This document shows positions 1 to 6,680 of a stretch of 10,354 bases of DNA, piece by piece (position 1 is the first letter of the stretch; every line of letters begins with the position of its first letter). The notes under the pieces are model-generated. The model had not been told where the DNA came from and did not search any database. It worked only from the letters and a program-made list of their open reading frames with translations. A program made the position numbers and the translations under genes. The stretch comes from Deltaproteobacteria bacterium (GTDB lineage: Bacteria; Desulfobacterota; Desulfobulbia; Desulfobulbales; BM004): NCBI GenBank assembly GCA_019312685.1, contig JAFDCR010000337.1:1-10354 (forward strand). Direction: 5' to 3'.

Positions 1-346
1 ATACCGCTGTCCTCCTTTCACCAGATGTTGGCAGGAGGCCGCCGTCAACCTCTGCTAGCCGGTCAAACCGGATGGGACAGCCGTCGCAGTACTCCTCTGC
101 CCGGACTTCTGCCCGGAACACTTCAAAGCTTTCAATAGCTGTCAGCTCCGCCCCGTTTTCCATTTTCTCGGGATAGGTCCAATGCAGGGTTACGCCGTTT
201 TCATCAAGAATATAATGCAGATCGCTGATGGCAACAGGTACCAGCATTTGCGGCGGCACCAATGGAGCCTTCTTGCCGCACCCGGATATCAGTGTCAATA
301 TCAGAAATACAATTGCGGCTGTAAGGCTGCGGCAGTTGGACAACAT
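1..346 (-). CDS. Small lipoprotein with fibronectin III-like domain, partial (C-terminus beyond left edge)
   Basis: 115 residues are visible before the gene runs off the window. Residues 1-22 form a signal peptide (hydrophobic stretch about 9-20) ending in a lipobox, I20-S-G-C23, so C23 should be lipidated and the protein anchored in an envelope membrane. The mature start CGKKAPLVPP resembles the LPAM_2 lipoprotein-attachment motif of E. coli YifL/LptM (CGLKGPL...PP). Residues about 38-100 look like a fibronectin III-type beta sandwich (GVTLHW at 51-56, then SFEVFR at 73-78), with a CxxC pair at C87/C90. The ATG shares one base with the argH stop (TAATG), so it is probably translated by coupling to argH. 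From memory, a similar lipoprotein follows argH in Geobacter, before lysA/dap genes. Its function is unknown. Resemblance to LptM, which helps LptD assembly, is seen only in the N-terminal motif, so no symbol is given. Confidence 0.85.
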   Translation of the reverse strand, partial: MLSNCRSLTAAIVFLILTLISGCGKKAPLVPPQMLVPVAISDLHYILDENGVTLHWTYPEKMENGAELTAIESFEVFRAEVRAEEYCDGCPIRFDRLAEVDGGLLPTSGERRTAV

Positions 347-1743
347 TACTCAATTCCCAGATCGGTTTCAGCTTTCTCCAACGACTTTTTCACCTGGGCA
401 ATTGCAGTACCGCCATACGTATCCCGGCTGTTGACAGAACCTCCGGACTCCAGGACCACAAAAACATCCTCCGAAATTTCAGGGTGGAAGTCCTGTAATT
501 CTTCCAGCGTCAGATCGGTCAATTCCTTGGAGCTTTCAATGCTGTATGCCACCGCCTTTCCTACAATGGCATGAGCCTGCCGGAAGGGAATATTCTTCCG
601 CACCAGATATTCCGCCAGATCGGTTGCAGTCATAAAACCTGTATCCGTGGCCTGATGTAAGGTTTCCCGGTCAAAGGAAAGTCCGGTCAGGACCTCTGCC
701 ATAACCGTTAAAGACTGGCTCACAGTATCAACCGTATCGAAGACAGGCTCCTTGTCTTCCTGCAGGTCCCGGTTATAGGTCAGGGGCAACCCCTTGAGCA
801 GAGTCATGACAGCCACGAGATTTCCTGTTACCCGGCCGCTTTTTCCCCGGATCAATTCCGGCATATCGGGATTTTTTTTCTGCGGCATTATGCTGCTTCC
901 CGTACAATACCGGTCTGCGATCTCGGCAAATCCGAATTCCTGGCTTGTCCAGAGTATCAGTTCTTCCGAAAATCGGCTCAAATGTACCTGGATAAGGCCG
1001 CAGGCTGCCAGAAACTCAACAATGAAATCCCGGTCGCTCACAGCATCCATGGAGTTTGCGCTGATCTCAGGAAAGCCGAGTTCCCTGGCAACAAAATCCC
1101 GGTCAATAGGAAGGCTTGTGCCTGCCAAAGCTGCGCTGCCGAGAGGCAAGACATTTATCCGCTTCAAACAATCCGACAGCCGTTCCTTGTCCCGTTTAAA
1201 CATCTCAAAGTACGCCAGGAGATGATGGGAAAGCAGAACAGGCTGGGCCCGCTGCAGGTGTGTATATCCGGGCATGATACAGCCAAGATATTCCCGGGCC
1301 AGCAGTACGAATCCTTTCTGCAGGTTTTCAAGGAGACCGATGAGCTGCCGACTTACCTCCCGCAGATAAAGGCGTATATCGAGCGCCACCTGGTCATTCC
1401 GGCTCCGGGCCGTATGGAGTTTTTCGCCGGCACTGCCGACTTTCTCCACCAGGGCCTTTTCAATATTCATATGTATATCTTCCAGTTCAGGCCGGAAGAC
1501 AAACGTATTGGACTCGATTTCAGACTCTATTTCCGTCAGGCCGCCGAGTATCTGCTCAAGCTCGCTGTCGCTGATCAAGCCCACGTTGGCCAACATTTTT
1601 GCATGGGCCTTGCTGCCGGCAATATCATGCCGGTAGAGCCGCAGATCAAAGTGGATGGAGGCACTGAATGTTTCGGCGGTCGCTGCGGTCTGCTCCGTAA
1701 ACCGGCCACCCCACGGCTTTTTGCTCAATTCTTTGTTCTTCAT
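346..1743 (-). CDS. argH: Argininosuccinate lyase
   Basis: Cytoplasmic enzyme of the last arginine step: argininosuccinate to arginine plus fumarate. The 465 residues match the usual family length (about 455-470). It opens with the typical WGGRF (11-15). The substrate-binding block HTARSRNDQ lies at 110-118, GYTHLQRAQP at 159-168 carries the conserved Thr-His (161-162), and the fumarase/aspartase superfamily signature GSSIMPQKKNPD is at 282-293, whose serine loop supplies the catalytic acid/base. No key residue is missing. The ATG overlaps the argG stop (ATGA), indicating translational coupling. A GAGG lies 13 bases upstream, farther than ideal, which also favours coupling. The gene ends by overlapping the downstream lipoprotein start by one base. 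Confidence 0.98.
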   Translation of the reverse strand: MKNKELSKKPWGGRFTEQTAATAETFSASIHFDLRLYRHDIAGSKAHAKMLANVGLISDSELEQILGGLTEIESEIESNTFVFRPELEDIHMNIEKALVEKVGSAGEKLHTARSRNDQVALDIRLYLREVSRQLIGLLENLQKGFVLLAREYLGCIMPGYTHLQRAQPVLLSHHLLAYFEMFKRDKERLSDCLKRINVLPLGSAALAGTSLPIDRDFVARELGFPEISANSMDAVSDRDFIVEFLAACGLIQVHLSRFSEELILWTSQEFGFAEIADRYCTGSSIMPQKKNPDMPELIRGKSGRVTGNLVAVMTLLKGLPLTYNRDLQEDKEPVFDTVDTVSQSLTVMAEVLTGLSFDRETLHQATDTGFMTATDLAEYLVRKNIPFRQAHAIVGKAVAYSIESSKELTDLTLEELQDFHPEISEDVFVVLESGGSVNSRDTYGGTAIAQVKKSLEKAETDLGIE

Positions 1744-2936
1744 TTTTTCATTAAAGCCTCAATCTGTAACCGCAGGGCATTCAGCTTTATAAAGCCGGCC
1801 GCATCCGCCTGGTTATAAACCTCATCCTCTTCAAAAGTTGCAAAGCTTTCCTGGTAAAGCGACTGGTCAGACTTGCGGCCGACAGGCATACAACTTCCCT
1901 TATACAGCTTCAGCCGGACCGTGCCGTTCACTGTTGCCTGGGTCTCGTCCATGGTTTTCTGCAGCAGCCGCATTTCCGGCGAGAACCAGAAACCGTTATA
2001 GACCAATTCCGAATACCGGGAAACCAGGCTGTCCCGGATGCGCATGACCTCCCGGTCCAAGGTTATTGTCTCCAGGTCCCGGTGTGCCGTCCTTAAAATC
2101 GTGCCGCCGGGAGTTTCATAGACCCCCCGCGACTTCATGCCGACAAAACGATTCTCTACCATATCCAGCCGGCCGATGCCGTTCTCGCCGCCCAGCCGGT
2201 TCAACTCCGTGAACAAAGCTGCCGGGGAAAGCTTCTCACCATTGATGGCCACGGGATTGCCCTGGATGAATTCAATTTCAATATAGGTCGGGGAATCCGG
2301 GGCCGCCTCAGGCGCTGTTGTCATTTTAAACATGGCTGGATCCGGTTCATTCCAGGGATCTTCAAGGATGCCGCCCTCAAAGCTGATATGGAGCAGATTC
2401 TCGTCCGAACTGTATGGTTTTTCCTTGGTAACCGGAACCGGTATGCCGTGCTCTTCGGCATAGGCCACCAGTTTGGTCCTGGAGTTGAGATCCCAGATAC
2501 GCCATGGAGCAATAATGGTCAGTTTCGGATTCAAGGCCATGTAGGTCAGCTCAAAACGCACCTGGTCATTTCCCTTGCCCGTGGCCCCGTGGCTGACCGC
2601 GTCGGCCCCTTCGGTTTCGGCGATCTTGACCTGCTCCCGGGCAATAAGCGGCCGGGCCAGCGATGTCCCCAGAAGATAGGAACCCTCATATATGGCATTG
2701 GCCCGGAAGGCCGGGAAAATATATTCCCTGACAAATGTCTCTTTCAAATCAGTGATGATAACCTTCTCAGCCCCGGTTGTCAGGCCCTTTTCCCGGACTG
2801 CATCCCAGTCCTCATCCTGGCCGAGATCGGCGGCAAAGGCAATTACGGGACATTGGTAGTTTTCCTGAAGCCACTTCAGGATCACTGAGGTATCGAGCCC
2901 TCCGGAATAAGCCAATACTATTTTATTTACCGACAT
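1740..2936 (-). CDS. argG: Argininosuccinate synthase
   Basis: Cytoplasmic ATP-dependent ligase joining citrulline and aspartate to give argininosuccinate, AMP and pyrophosphate. The 398 residues fit the common bacterial type (about 400). The ATP-pyrophosphatase loop AYSGGLDTS is at residues 9-17, and HGATGKGNDQ at 116-125 is the conserved family block for citrulline/ATP binding. The ATG at 2936 is preceded by a good Shine-Dalgarno, GTGGAG, seven bases upstream (2944-2949). It begins 183 bases after the argF stop, the gap that holds a palindromic repeat, so argG-argH may be read through from argF or have their own promoter; I could not define one. The stop overlaps the argH start by four bases. 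Confidence 0.98.
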   Translation of the reverse strand: MSVNKIVLAYSGGLDTSVILKWLQENYQCPVIAFAADLGQDEDWDAVREKGLTTGAEKVIITDLKETFVREYIFPAFRANAIYEGSYLLGTSLARPLIAREQVKIAETEGADAVSHGATGKGNDQVRFELTYMALNPKLTIIAPWRIWDLNSRTKLVAYAEEHGIPVPVTKEKPYSSDENLLHISFEGGILEDPWNEPDPAMFKMTTAPEAAPDSPTYIEIEFIQGNPVAINGEKLSPAALFTELNRLGGENGIGRLDMVENRFVGMKSRGVYETPGGTILRTAHRDLETITLDREVMRIRDSLVSRYSELVYNGFWFSPEMRLLQKTMDETQATVNGTVRLKLYKGSCMPVGRKSDQSLYQESFATFEEDEVYNQADAAGFIKLNALRLQIEALMKK

Positions 2937-2943
2937 TGTAATG

Positions 2944-2949
2944 CTCCAC
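2944..2949 (-). promoter_or_regulatory. Ribosome binding site of argG
   Basis: GTGGAG on the minus strand, seven bases before the argG ATG. It supports the start at 2936 and means argG can be initiated independently despite lying downstream of argF. Confidence 0.7.
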
Positions 2950-3009
2950 TAACAATAAACTGCATGCATGAAGTGATTAGTTTTTTAAAATCTCTTTCTA
3001 TGCCTATTC

Positions 3010-3113
3010 ACACAGGCCAAGACAGGTGCAGATACGAGGAGCAGAATGTTCGGCCATATTAAGAATATGCCGAATATGCTGCGACAAAGTAGATGCGCTG
3101 TATCGGCCTGTGT
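3010..3113. repeat. Palindromic intergenic repeat, full copy (copy 1)
   Basis: Fills most of the argF-argG gap. Outer arms ACACAGGCC (3010-3018) and GGCCTGTGT (3105-3113) are perfect 9-base inverted repeats. Inside lies a large hairpin (listed separately) flanked by conserved blocks: GCAGATAC (3028-3035) on the left and GTAGATGCG (3089-3097) on the right, which resemble each other as direct repeats. The block 3015-3044 matches 24 of 30 bases with 9674-9703 (copy 2), and CTGCGAC just after the hairpin recurs at 6462-6468 (copy 3). No protein is encoded. It begins six bases after the argF stop as transcribed, so it may act as a structured 3' end or processing site. There is no T tract, so it is not a classical terminator. 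Confidence 0.75.
3041..3082. other. Central hairpin of repeat copy 1
   Basis: The left arm 3041-3060 (starts GCAG, ends CATATT) pairs with the right arm 3064-3082 (starts AATATG, ends CTGC) around a three-base AAG loop. Of 19 stem positions, 17 are Watson-Crick, one is a G-T pair, one is a mismatch, and a single C is bulged at 3055. It would form a stable hairpin in RNA from either strand or a cruciform in DNA. Confidence 0.75.
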
Positions 3114-3119
3114 CAGACT

Positions 3120-4031
3120 CTAACCAATGTGTTTCTCCAATATAGCCTTATGAATATGAAGCTTATTCTCAGCCTGATCAAAGGCAACACACTGGTTTCC
3201 TTCCAGCACCCCGGCGGAAATCTCCTCTCCCCGGTGGGCGGGCAGGCAGTGCAGGACAATACTGTCTGATTTGGCATGGCTCAGAAGCTGTTCATCAACC
3301 TGGAAGCCCTGAAACACCTTCTCTCTTTCCTGCTGTTCGCTTTCCTGTCCCATACTGGCCCAGACATCGGTATTTATCACATCAGCATTCCGGACTGCCT
3401 CAACCGGATCGTGTACCACCGTGATCAACCCCTCTGCTTCCTGCTGTGCCGCCTGCAGAACCTCCTGTTGGGGAGTATAGCCCTGTGGGCAGGCCAGGAC
3501 CAACTGAAAACGCATTCGGGCGGCAGCCTGAACCCATGAATTTGCCATATTGTTCCCATCTCCAATCCAGGTGACTTTCAAACCATCCATGGAACCTTTC
3601 TTTTCAATAACCGTCATTACATCACTTAATATCTGGCATGGATGAAAGAGATCCGTCAGGGCGTTTATCACCGGAATAGTTGCATAGCGTGCCAGCTCTG
3701 CTACCACTTCCTGACCATAGGTTCTGACGACCAGACCGTCCACATAGCGCGACATTACCCGGGCCGTATCTTTCAGCGGTTCACTCCTGGCTAACTGGGT
3801 CTCTTTTGCTGACAGGAAGATGACTTGGCCGCCAAGGCCGTACATGGCTCCCTCGAAAGAAACCCTTGTCCGGGTTGAGGCTTTTTCAAAAATCATGGCA
3901 ATGGTCTTGCCGGTAAGCAGGGTATGTCGTGTGCCTGCCGCAGCCTCCTGCTTCAATTCATTTGCCCTGCGAATGTAAGCGTACAGCTCATCTCCCGTAA
4001 AGTCACGGAGCTGCAATAAGTGTTTTGCCAT
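3120..4031 (-). CDS. argF: Ornithine carbamoyltransferase
   Basis: Cytoplasmic enzyme making citrulline from ornithine and carbamoyl phosphate. From the ATG at 4031 it has 303 residues, normal for the family. The carbamoyl-phosphate loop STRTR is at 52-56, HPCQ at 130-133, the ornithine-binding DVWASMGQE at 222-230, and the catalytic-cysteine block HCLPAHRGEE at 261-270. The SMG loop argues for ornithine rather than acetylornithine or aspartate as acceptor. An in-frame TTG at 4097 would add 22 residues, but that extension does not look like the family and has no Shine-Dalgarno. The ATG at 4031 has GAGAG seven bases upstream, and MAKHLLQLRDF is a typical start. It lies between argD and argG with sizeable gaps on both sides. 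Confidence 0.97.
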   Translation of the reverse strand: MAKHLLQLRDFTGDELYAYIRRANELKQEAAAGTRHTLLTGKTIAMIFEKASTRTRVSFEGAMYGLGGQVIFLSAKETQLARSEPLKDTARVMSRYVDGLVVRTYGQEVVAELARYATIPVINALTDLFHPCQILSDVMTVIEKKGSMDGLKVTWIGDGNNMANSWVQAAARMRFQLVLACPQGYTPQQEVLQAAQQEAEGLITVVHDPVEAVRNADVINTDVWASMGQESEQQEREKVFQGFQVDEQLLSHAKSDSIVLHCLPAHRGEEISAGVLEGNQCVAFDQAENKLHIHKAILEKHIG

Positions 4032-4038
4032 GGTTCTA

Positions 4039-4043
4039 CTCTC
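4039..4043 (-). promoter_or_regulatory. Ribosome binding site deciding the argF start
   Basis: GAGAG on the minus strand, seven bases before the ATG at 4031. The longer alternative start (TTG at 4097) has no comparable site, so the shorter protein is chosen. Confidence 0.6.
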
Positions 4044-4114
4044 AGAAATAGTTAAGGCCCAATTCCCGCCAAAACAGTTGAACCAAGAGACGGACAAATT
4101 GAGCCAAATATTGA

Positions 4115-4190
4115 AAATTATACCTGTCTGAAAGGGCTCTTTTTACCCGTAAATGAACATTATATCAATAAATTTTTATGTATGACCGTG
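4115..4190 (-). promoter_or_regulatory. Possible internal promoter/operator region upstream of argF
   Basis: The 188-base argD-argF gap is AT-rich. On the minus strand it contains two TATAAT hexamers (4164-4159 and 4122-4117), neither with a good -35 at 16-18 bases. Just upstream of the first, 4184-4167 reads CATACATAAAAATTTATT, which agrees at 14 of 18 positions with the Bacillus-type ARG box (CATGAATAAAAATKCAAK). In sequence this AT-rich such a match can arise by chance. It is offered as a candidate for separate, arginine-responsive transcription of argFGH. Confidence 0.25.
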
Positions 4191-4219
4191 CGGGAACCGG
4201 TGCTGTATTTTTTTAAAGC

Positions 4220-5422
4220 TCAGGTAAGTTCAGAAAAAAGCTGATCCAGTTCCCTGATCAGGATATCGATCTCTTCGCGGCTGACTACCAACGGCGGGAT
4301 GAACCTGAGGACCTCGTTACCGGCAAAGTTAATGAGAATACCGCGCCCGAAGAGCTCCTGCACTATTTCCTGTCCTTTTTCTTTCCCCTCATCGGTTAAC
4401 ACCAGCCCCTGGAGCAGGCCGAGACCCCGCTGGCCCCTGGCCAGTTTCGGATATCCGGCAGCCAATTCCGCCAGTTTCTCCGCCAGGTAGTTTCCCTTGC
4501 TTTTTACCGCATCAAGGAAGCCGTCTGCCAGCATAACCTTAAGGGTCGCAACCGCGGCTGCTGCTGATACAGGATTGCCGCCGAATGTGGAGGCATGGGA
4601 CCCCACTGTAAAAGCTGCGGCAATTTTCTCCGTTGTCAGCATGGCGCCGATCGGAAGACCGTTCGCCAGGGCCTTGGCAGAGGTAAGAATATCAGGCACA
4701 ACCCCCATCTGCTCATAAGCAAAAAGGGACCCTGTCCTGCCGATACCCGTCTGCACCTCGTCAAAAATCAGCAGCAGATCATGGGCATCACAGAACTGTC
4801 GGATCTGCTGCAGGTATTCTCTGCCCAAGGGCCTGACACCGCTTTCACCCTGCAGTGGTTCACAGAGAATGGCGCAGGTCTGGGGACCGATCAACTTTTC
4901 CAGCCCCCTGATGTCCCCGAACTCGGCATGCTGAAAACCCGCAGGCAGCGGTTCAAAACCCTTATGGAATTTCGGCTGCCCTGTAGCGGCAACCGTTGCC
5001 AGCGTGCGTCCATGAAAGGAGCCGGAGAGGGAAATAATCTCAAATCGATTCTCACCGCTGTAAATACGCGCCAGCTTTATAGCAGCTTCATTAGCCTCAG
5101 CCCCGCTGTTGCCGAAGAAAACCCGTTCGGCAAAAGAATTCTGTACTAGAAGTTCGGCGAGCTCTGTCTGCGGTCTGGTATGGAACAGGTTTGAGACATG
5201 GAGCAATCGGCCGGCCTGTTCACAGATTGCCCTGGTAACCTCCGGATGGCAGTGCCCCAAGCTGCAGACGGCTATACCGGCCAGGAAATCCAGATATTCT
5301 TTTCCGTCGGCATCTTCGAGCCGGCAGCCCTGTCCTTTAACGAGTACTGCAGGAAACCTGCTGTAGGTTCCGATAAACACCTTGTCACTCCTTTCAATCC
5401 AGTTGACATTATCTCCACTCAT
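4220..5422 (-). CDS. argD: Acetylornithine aminotransferase
   Basis: PLP-dependent class III aminotransferase, cytoplasmic; converts N-acetylglutamate semialdehyde to N-acetylornithine with glutamate as amino donor. The 400 residues are standard. GNSGAEANEAAIKLAR (104-119) is the phosphate-binding and substrate block, SFHGRT is at 135-140, DEVQTGIGRTG (221-231) holds the cofactor-contacting Asp, and SAKALANG (248-255) contains the Schiff-base lysine K250. It is separated from look-alikes (ornithine or GABA aminotransferase) mainly by overall style and the arg context; some ArgD enzymes also serve as succinyldiaminopimelate aminotransferase. The ATG overlaps the argB stop (ATGA), and GGAG lies nine bases upstream. 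Confidence 0.96.
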   Translation of the reverse strand: MSGDNVNWIERSDKVFIGTYSRFPAVLVKGQGCRLEDADGKEYLDFLAGIAVCSLGHCHPEVTRAICEQAGRLLHVSNLFHTRPQTELAELLVQNSFAERVFFGNSGAEANEAAIKLARIYSGENRFEIISLSGSFHGRTLATVAATGQPKFHKGFEPLPAGFQHAEFGDIRGLEKLIGPQTCAILCEPLQGESGVRPLGREYLQQIRQFCDAHDLLLIFDEVQTGIGRTGSLFAYEQMGVVPDILTSAKALANGLPIGAMLTTEKIAAAFTVGSHASTFGGNPVSAAAAVATLKVMLADGFLDAVKSKGNYLAEKLAELAAGYPKLARGQRGLGLLQGLVLTDEGKEKGQEIVQELFGRGILINFAGNEVLRFIPPLVVSREEIDILIRELDQLFSELT

Positions 5423-6300
5423 AGGACGATCTCCGTACCAACACCCTCATGGGTGAACATCTCAAGCAGGATTGCATGCTCCACCCGGCCATCGACGATG
5501 TGGGTCTTGGTAACTCCTGCCGCTAGTGCTGCCTGGCAGCATTTAACCTTGGGAATCATGCCGCCTGCAACAGCACCAGTTTCCAGGAGCTGGTCAGCCT
5601 CCTGACTGCTTATCGAGGATATAAGCCTGCCCTCTTGGTCAAGAACACCTTCAACATCCGTCAGCATGATAAGCTTGGCTGCCTTAAGATGACTGGCCAC
5701 CGCCCCTGCCACCATATCCGCGTTAATATTGTACGAAAAATTTTCTTCGCCGACGCCGACCGGGGCAATAACCGGGATAAAGTTCTGCGCATCAAGCGTC
5801 TGCAGTATATCAGGATTGACCTGGGTAACTTCCCCGACCCTGCCGAGATCTATAAGTTCCGGCGGAGCATCGGCAGCCTGGCTCTTCTGGATTGTCATCT
5901 TTTTTGCCTTGATCAACTCTCCGTCCCTGCCTGAAAGGCCAACGGCCTTGCCGCCATGTTGGTTGATCAGGCCGACAATCTCCTTATTGACCTTACCCAC
6001 CAGTACCATCTCCACCACATCCATTGTTTCCGTGTCGGTCACCCGCATGCCATCGACGTAGCTCGGTTTGATCTGCATTTTATCAAGAACTCTGTTGATC
6101 TGTGGACCACCGCCGTGAACTATGACAGGATTAATCCCAATATATTTCATCAGAATAATGTCAAGGGCGAAATTTTTCTTCAACTCTTCGTCCACCATGG
6201 CATGTCCGCCATACTTGATTACCACGGTCTTGTTGTAGAATTCCCGGATATAGGGCAGGGATTCTATTAATATCTTTGCTTTTTCTATGCCTTCTTTCAT
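5419..6300 (-). CDS. argB: N-acetylglutamate kinase, arginine-sensitive type
   Basis: Cytoplasmic kinase phosphorylating N-acetylglutamate, the committed step. The ATG at 6300 gives 293 residues. A GTG at 6309 would add three residues, but it falls inside the Shine-Dalgarno GGTGA that serves the ATG. The first strand and glycine loop VVIKYGGHAM (about 26-35) and VHGGGPQI (about 61-68) mark the amino acid kinase fold. Two features match arginine-inhibited hexameric enzymes such as those of Pseudomonas and Thermotoga: a helix of about 25 residues (KAKILIESLPYIREF) before the first strand, and a C-terminal block HIVDGR...HEGVGTEI. Feedback control by arginine is therefore likely, which in turn fits an ArgJ-type acetyl cycle; that last point is inference. 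It is the first gene of the arg cluster. Confidence 0.97.
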   Translation of the reverse strand: MKEGIEKAKILIESLPYIREFYNKTVVIKYGGHAMVDEELKKNFALDIILMKYIGINPVIVHGGGPQINRVLDKMQIKPSYVDGMRVTDTETMDVVEMVLVGKVNKEIVGLINQHGGKAVGLSGRDGELIKAKKMTIQKSQAADAPPELIDLGRVGEVTQVNPDILQTLDAQNFIPVIAPVGVGEENFSYNINADMVAGAVASHLKAAKLIMLTDVEGVLDQEGRLISSISSQEADQLLETGAVAGGMIPKVKCCQAALAAGVTKTHIVDGRVEHAILLEMFTHEGVGTEIVL

Positions 6301-6305
6301 TCTAT

Positions 6306-6310
6306 TCACC
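6306..6310 (-). promoter_or_regulatory. Ribosome binding site deciding the argB start
   Basis: GGTGA on the minus strand, five bases before the ATG at 6300. It contains the alternative GTG start at 6309, so the ATG is the better choice. Confidence 0.6.
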
Positions 6311-6360
6311 GTTCATTCTCAAGCGAATATTGTTCTGATTAATATCCGATTACGTCTCAA

Positions 6361-6500
6361 ATTAATAAATCCGGCTAAGCAACACTTCAGATATACAGGA
6401 AGCAGTATCTTTTTTGTGAGTAAGACCATGCATACCAGTATGCCGAGAGAACAAAATTGTGCTGCGACGCTGCAGATCGAACTTTTGCGAGGCCATTAAG
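6361..6500. repeat. Palindromic intergenic repeat, degenerate copy (copy 3)
   Basis: Same layout as the 3010-3113 element but diverged. The left block CAGATATACAGGAAGCAG (6388-6405) corresponds to CAGATACGAGGAGCAG (3029-3044). A central palindrome with 6-base stem GCATAC/GTATGC (6430-6443) occupies the hairpin position, bounded by GCAG (6402-6405) and CTGC (6462-6465) as in copy 1. TGCTGCGAC (6460-6468) is identical to 3077-3085, followed by GCAGATCG. Outer arms are imperfect: GGCTAAGCAACACTT (6374-6387 region) against the reverse complement of AACTTTTGCGAGGCC (6480-6494), each flanked outward by TTAAT/ATTAA. The relation to copy 1 is judged by eye and is less certain than that of copy 2. Confidence 0.45.
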
Positions 6501-6680
6501 TTCCAGCCGCCCATCTTAATGATTCATTGATATTATGTAAAGGCATCTTTGGCGTCCAACTTGTTGCTGGATACTTTACAATCTCTTCAACAATAAGTAT
6601 GCTCTGTCCTGCAAAAAATTTATTAAGACATCCCGTTATTGGGAAATAACATCCTGAATTAAATAACTAGGCATATAATT

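Larger units (their letters stand above)
6301..6680. other. Divergent argB/lptA intergenic region
   Basis: This gene-free stretch separates the minus-strand arg cluster from the plus-strand lptA-lptB-rpoN genes, so promoters for both should lie here. The middle (about 6361-6500) is a degenerate palindromic repeat. The part next to lptA (6501-6680) is AT-rich with scattered -10-like hexamers (for example TACAAT near 6575, and TATAAT only four bases before the lptA ATG, too close to be its promoter). None has a convincing -35, and no sigma-54 -24/-12 element was found. A 7-base inverted repeat CATTAAG/CTTAATG flanks 6501-6514. No small gene is supported: the open frames here lack coding character. 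Confidence 0.6.

Noticed and set aside
982..1818. 278-residue plus-strand open frame opposite argH
   Set aside because: It is antisense to the fully intact argH and argG, whose motifs explain the reading frame conservation; its composition is typical of a shadow frame.
4032..4097. 22-residue N-terminal extension of ArgF from a TTG start
   Set aside because: No Shine-Dalgarno, not family-like, and it would leave the well-placed GAGAG/ATG unused.
6287..6499. 70-residue plus-strand open frame across the argB start and intergenic repeat
   Set aside because: It overlaps argB antisense and the palindromic repeat, has no ribosome binding site and no recognisable protein character.
6494..6521. CATTAAG/CTTAATG inverted repeat as an operator
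   Set aside because: Seven bases with a 14-base spacer in AT-rich sequence is expected by chance, and its left half is the edge of the degenerate repeat.
6541..6570. Sigma-54-like TTGGCG...TTGCT upstream of lptA
   Set aside because: The spacing between GG and GC is 13 bases, not the required 10, and the -24 element is imperfect.
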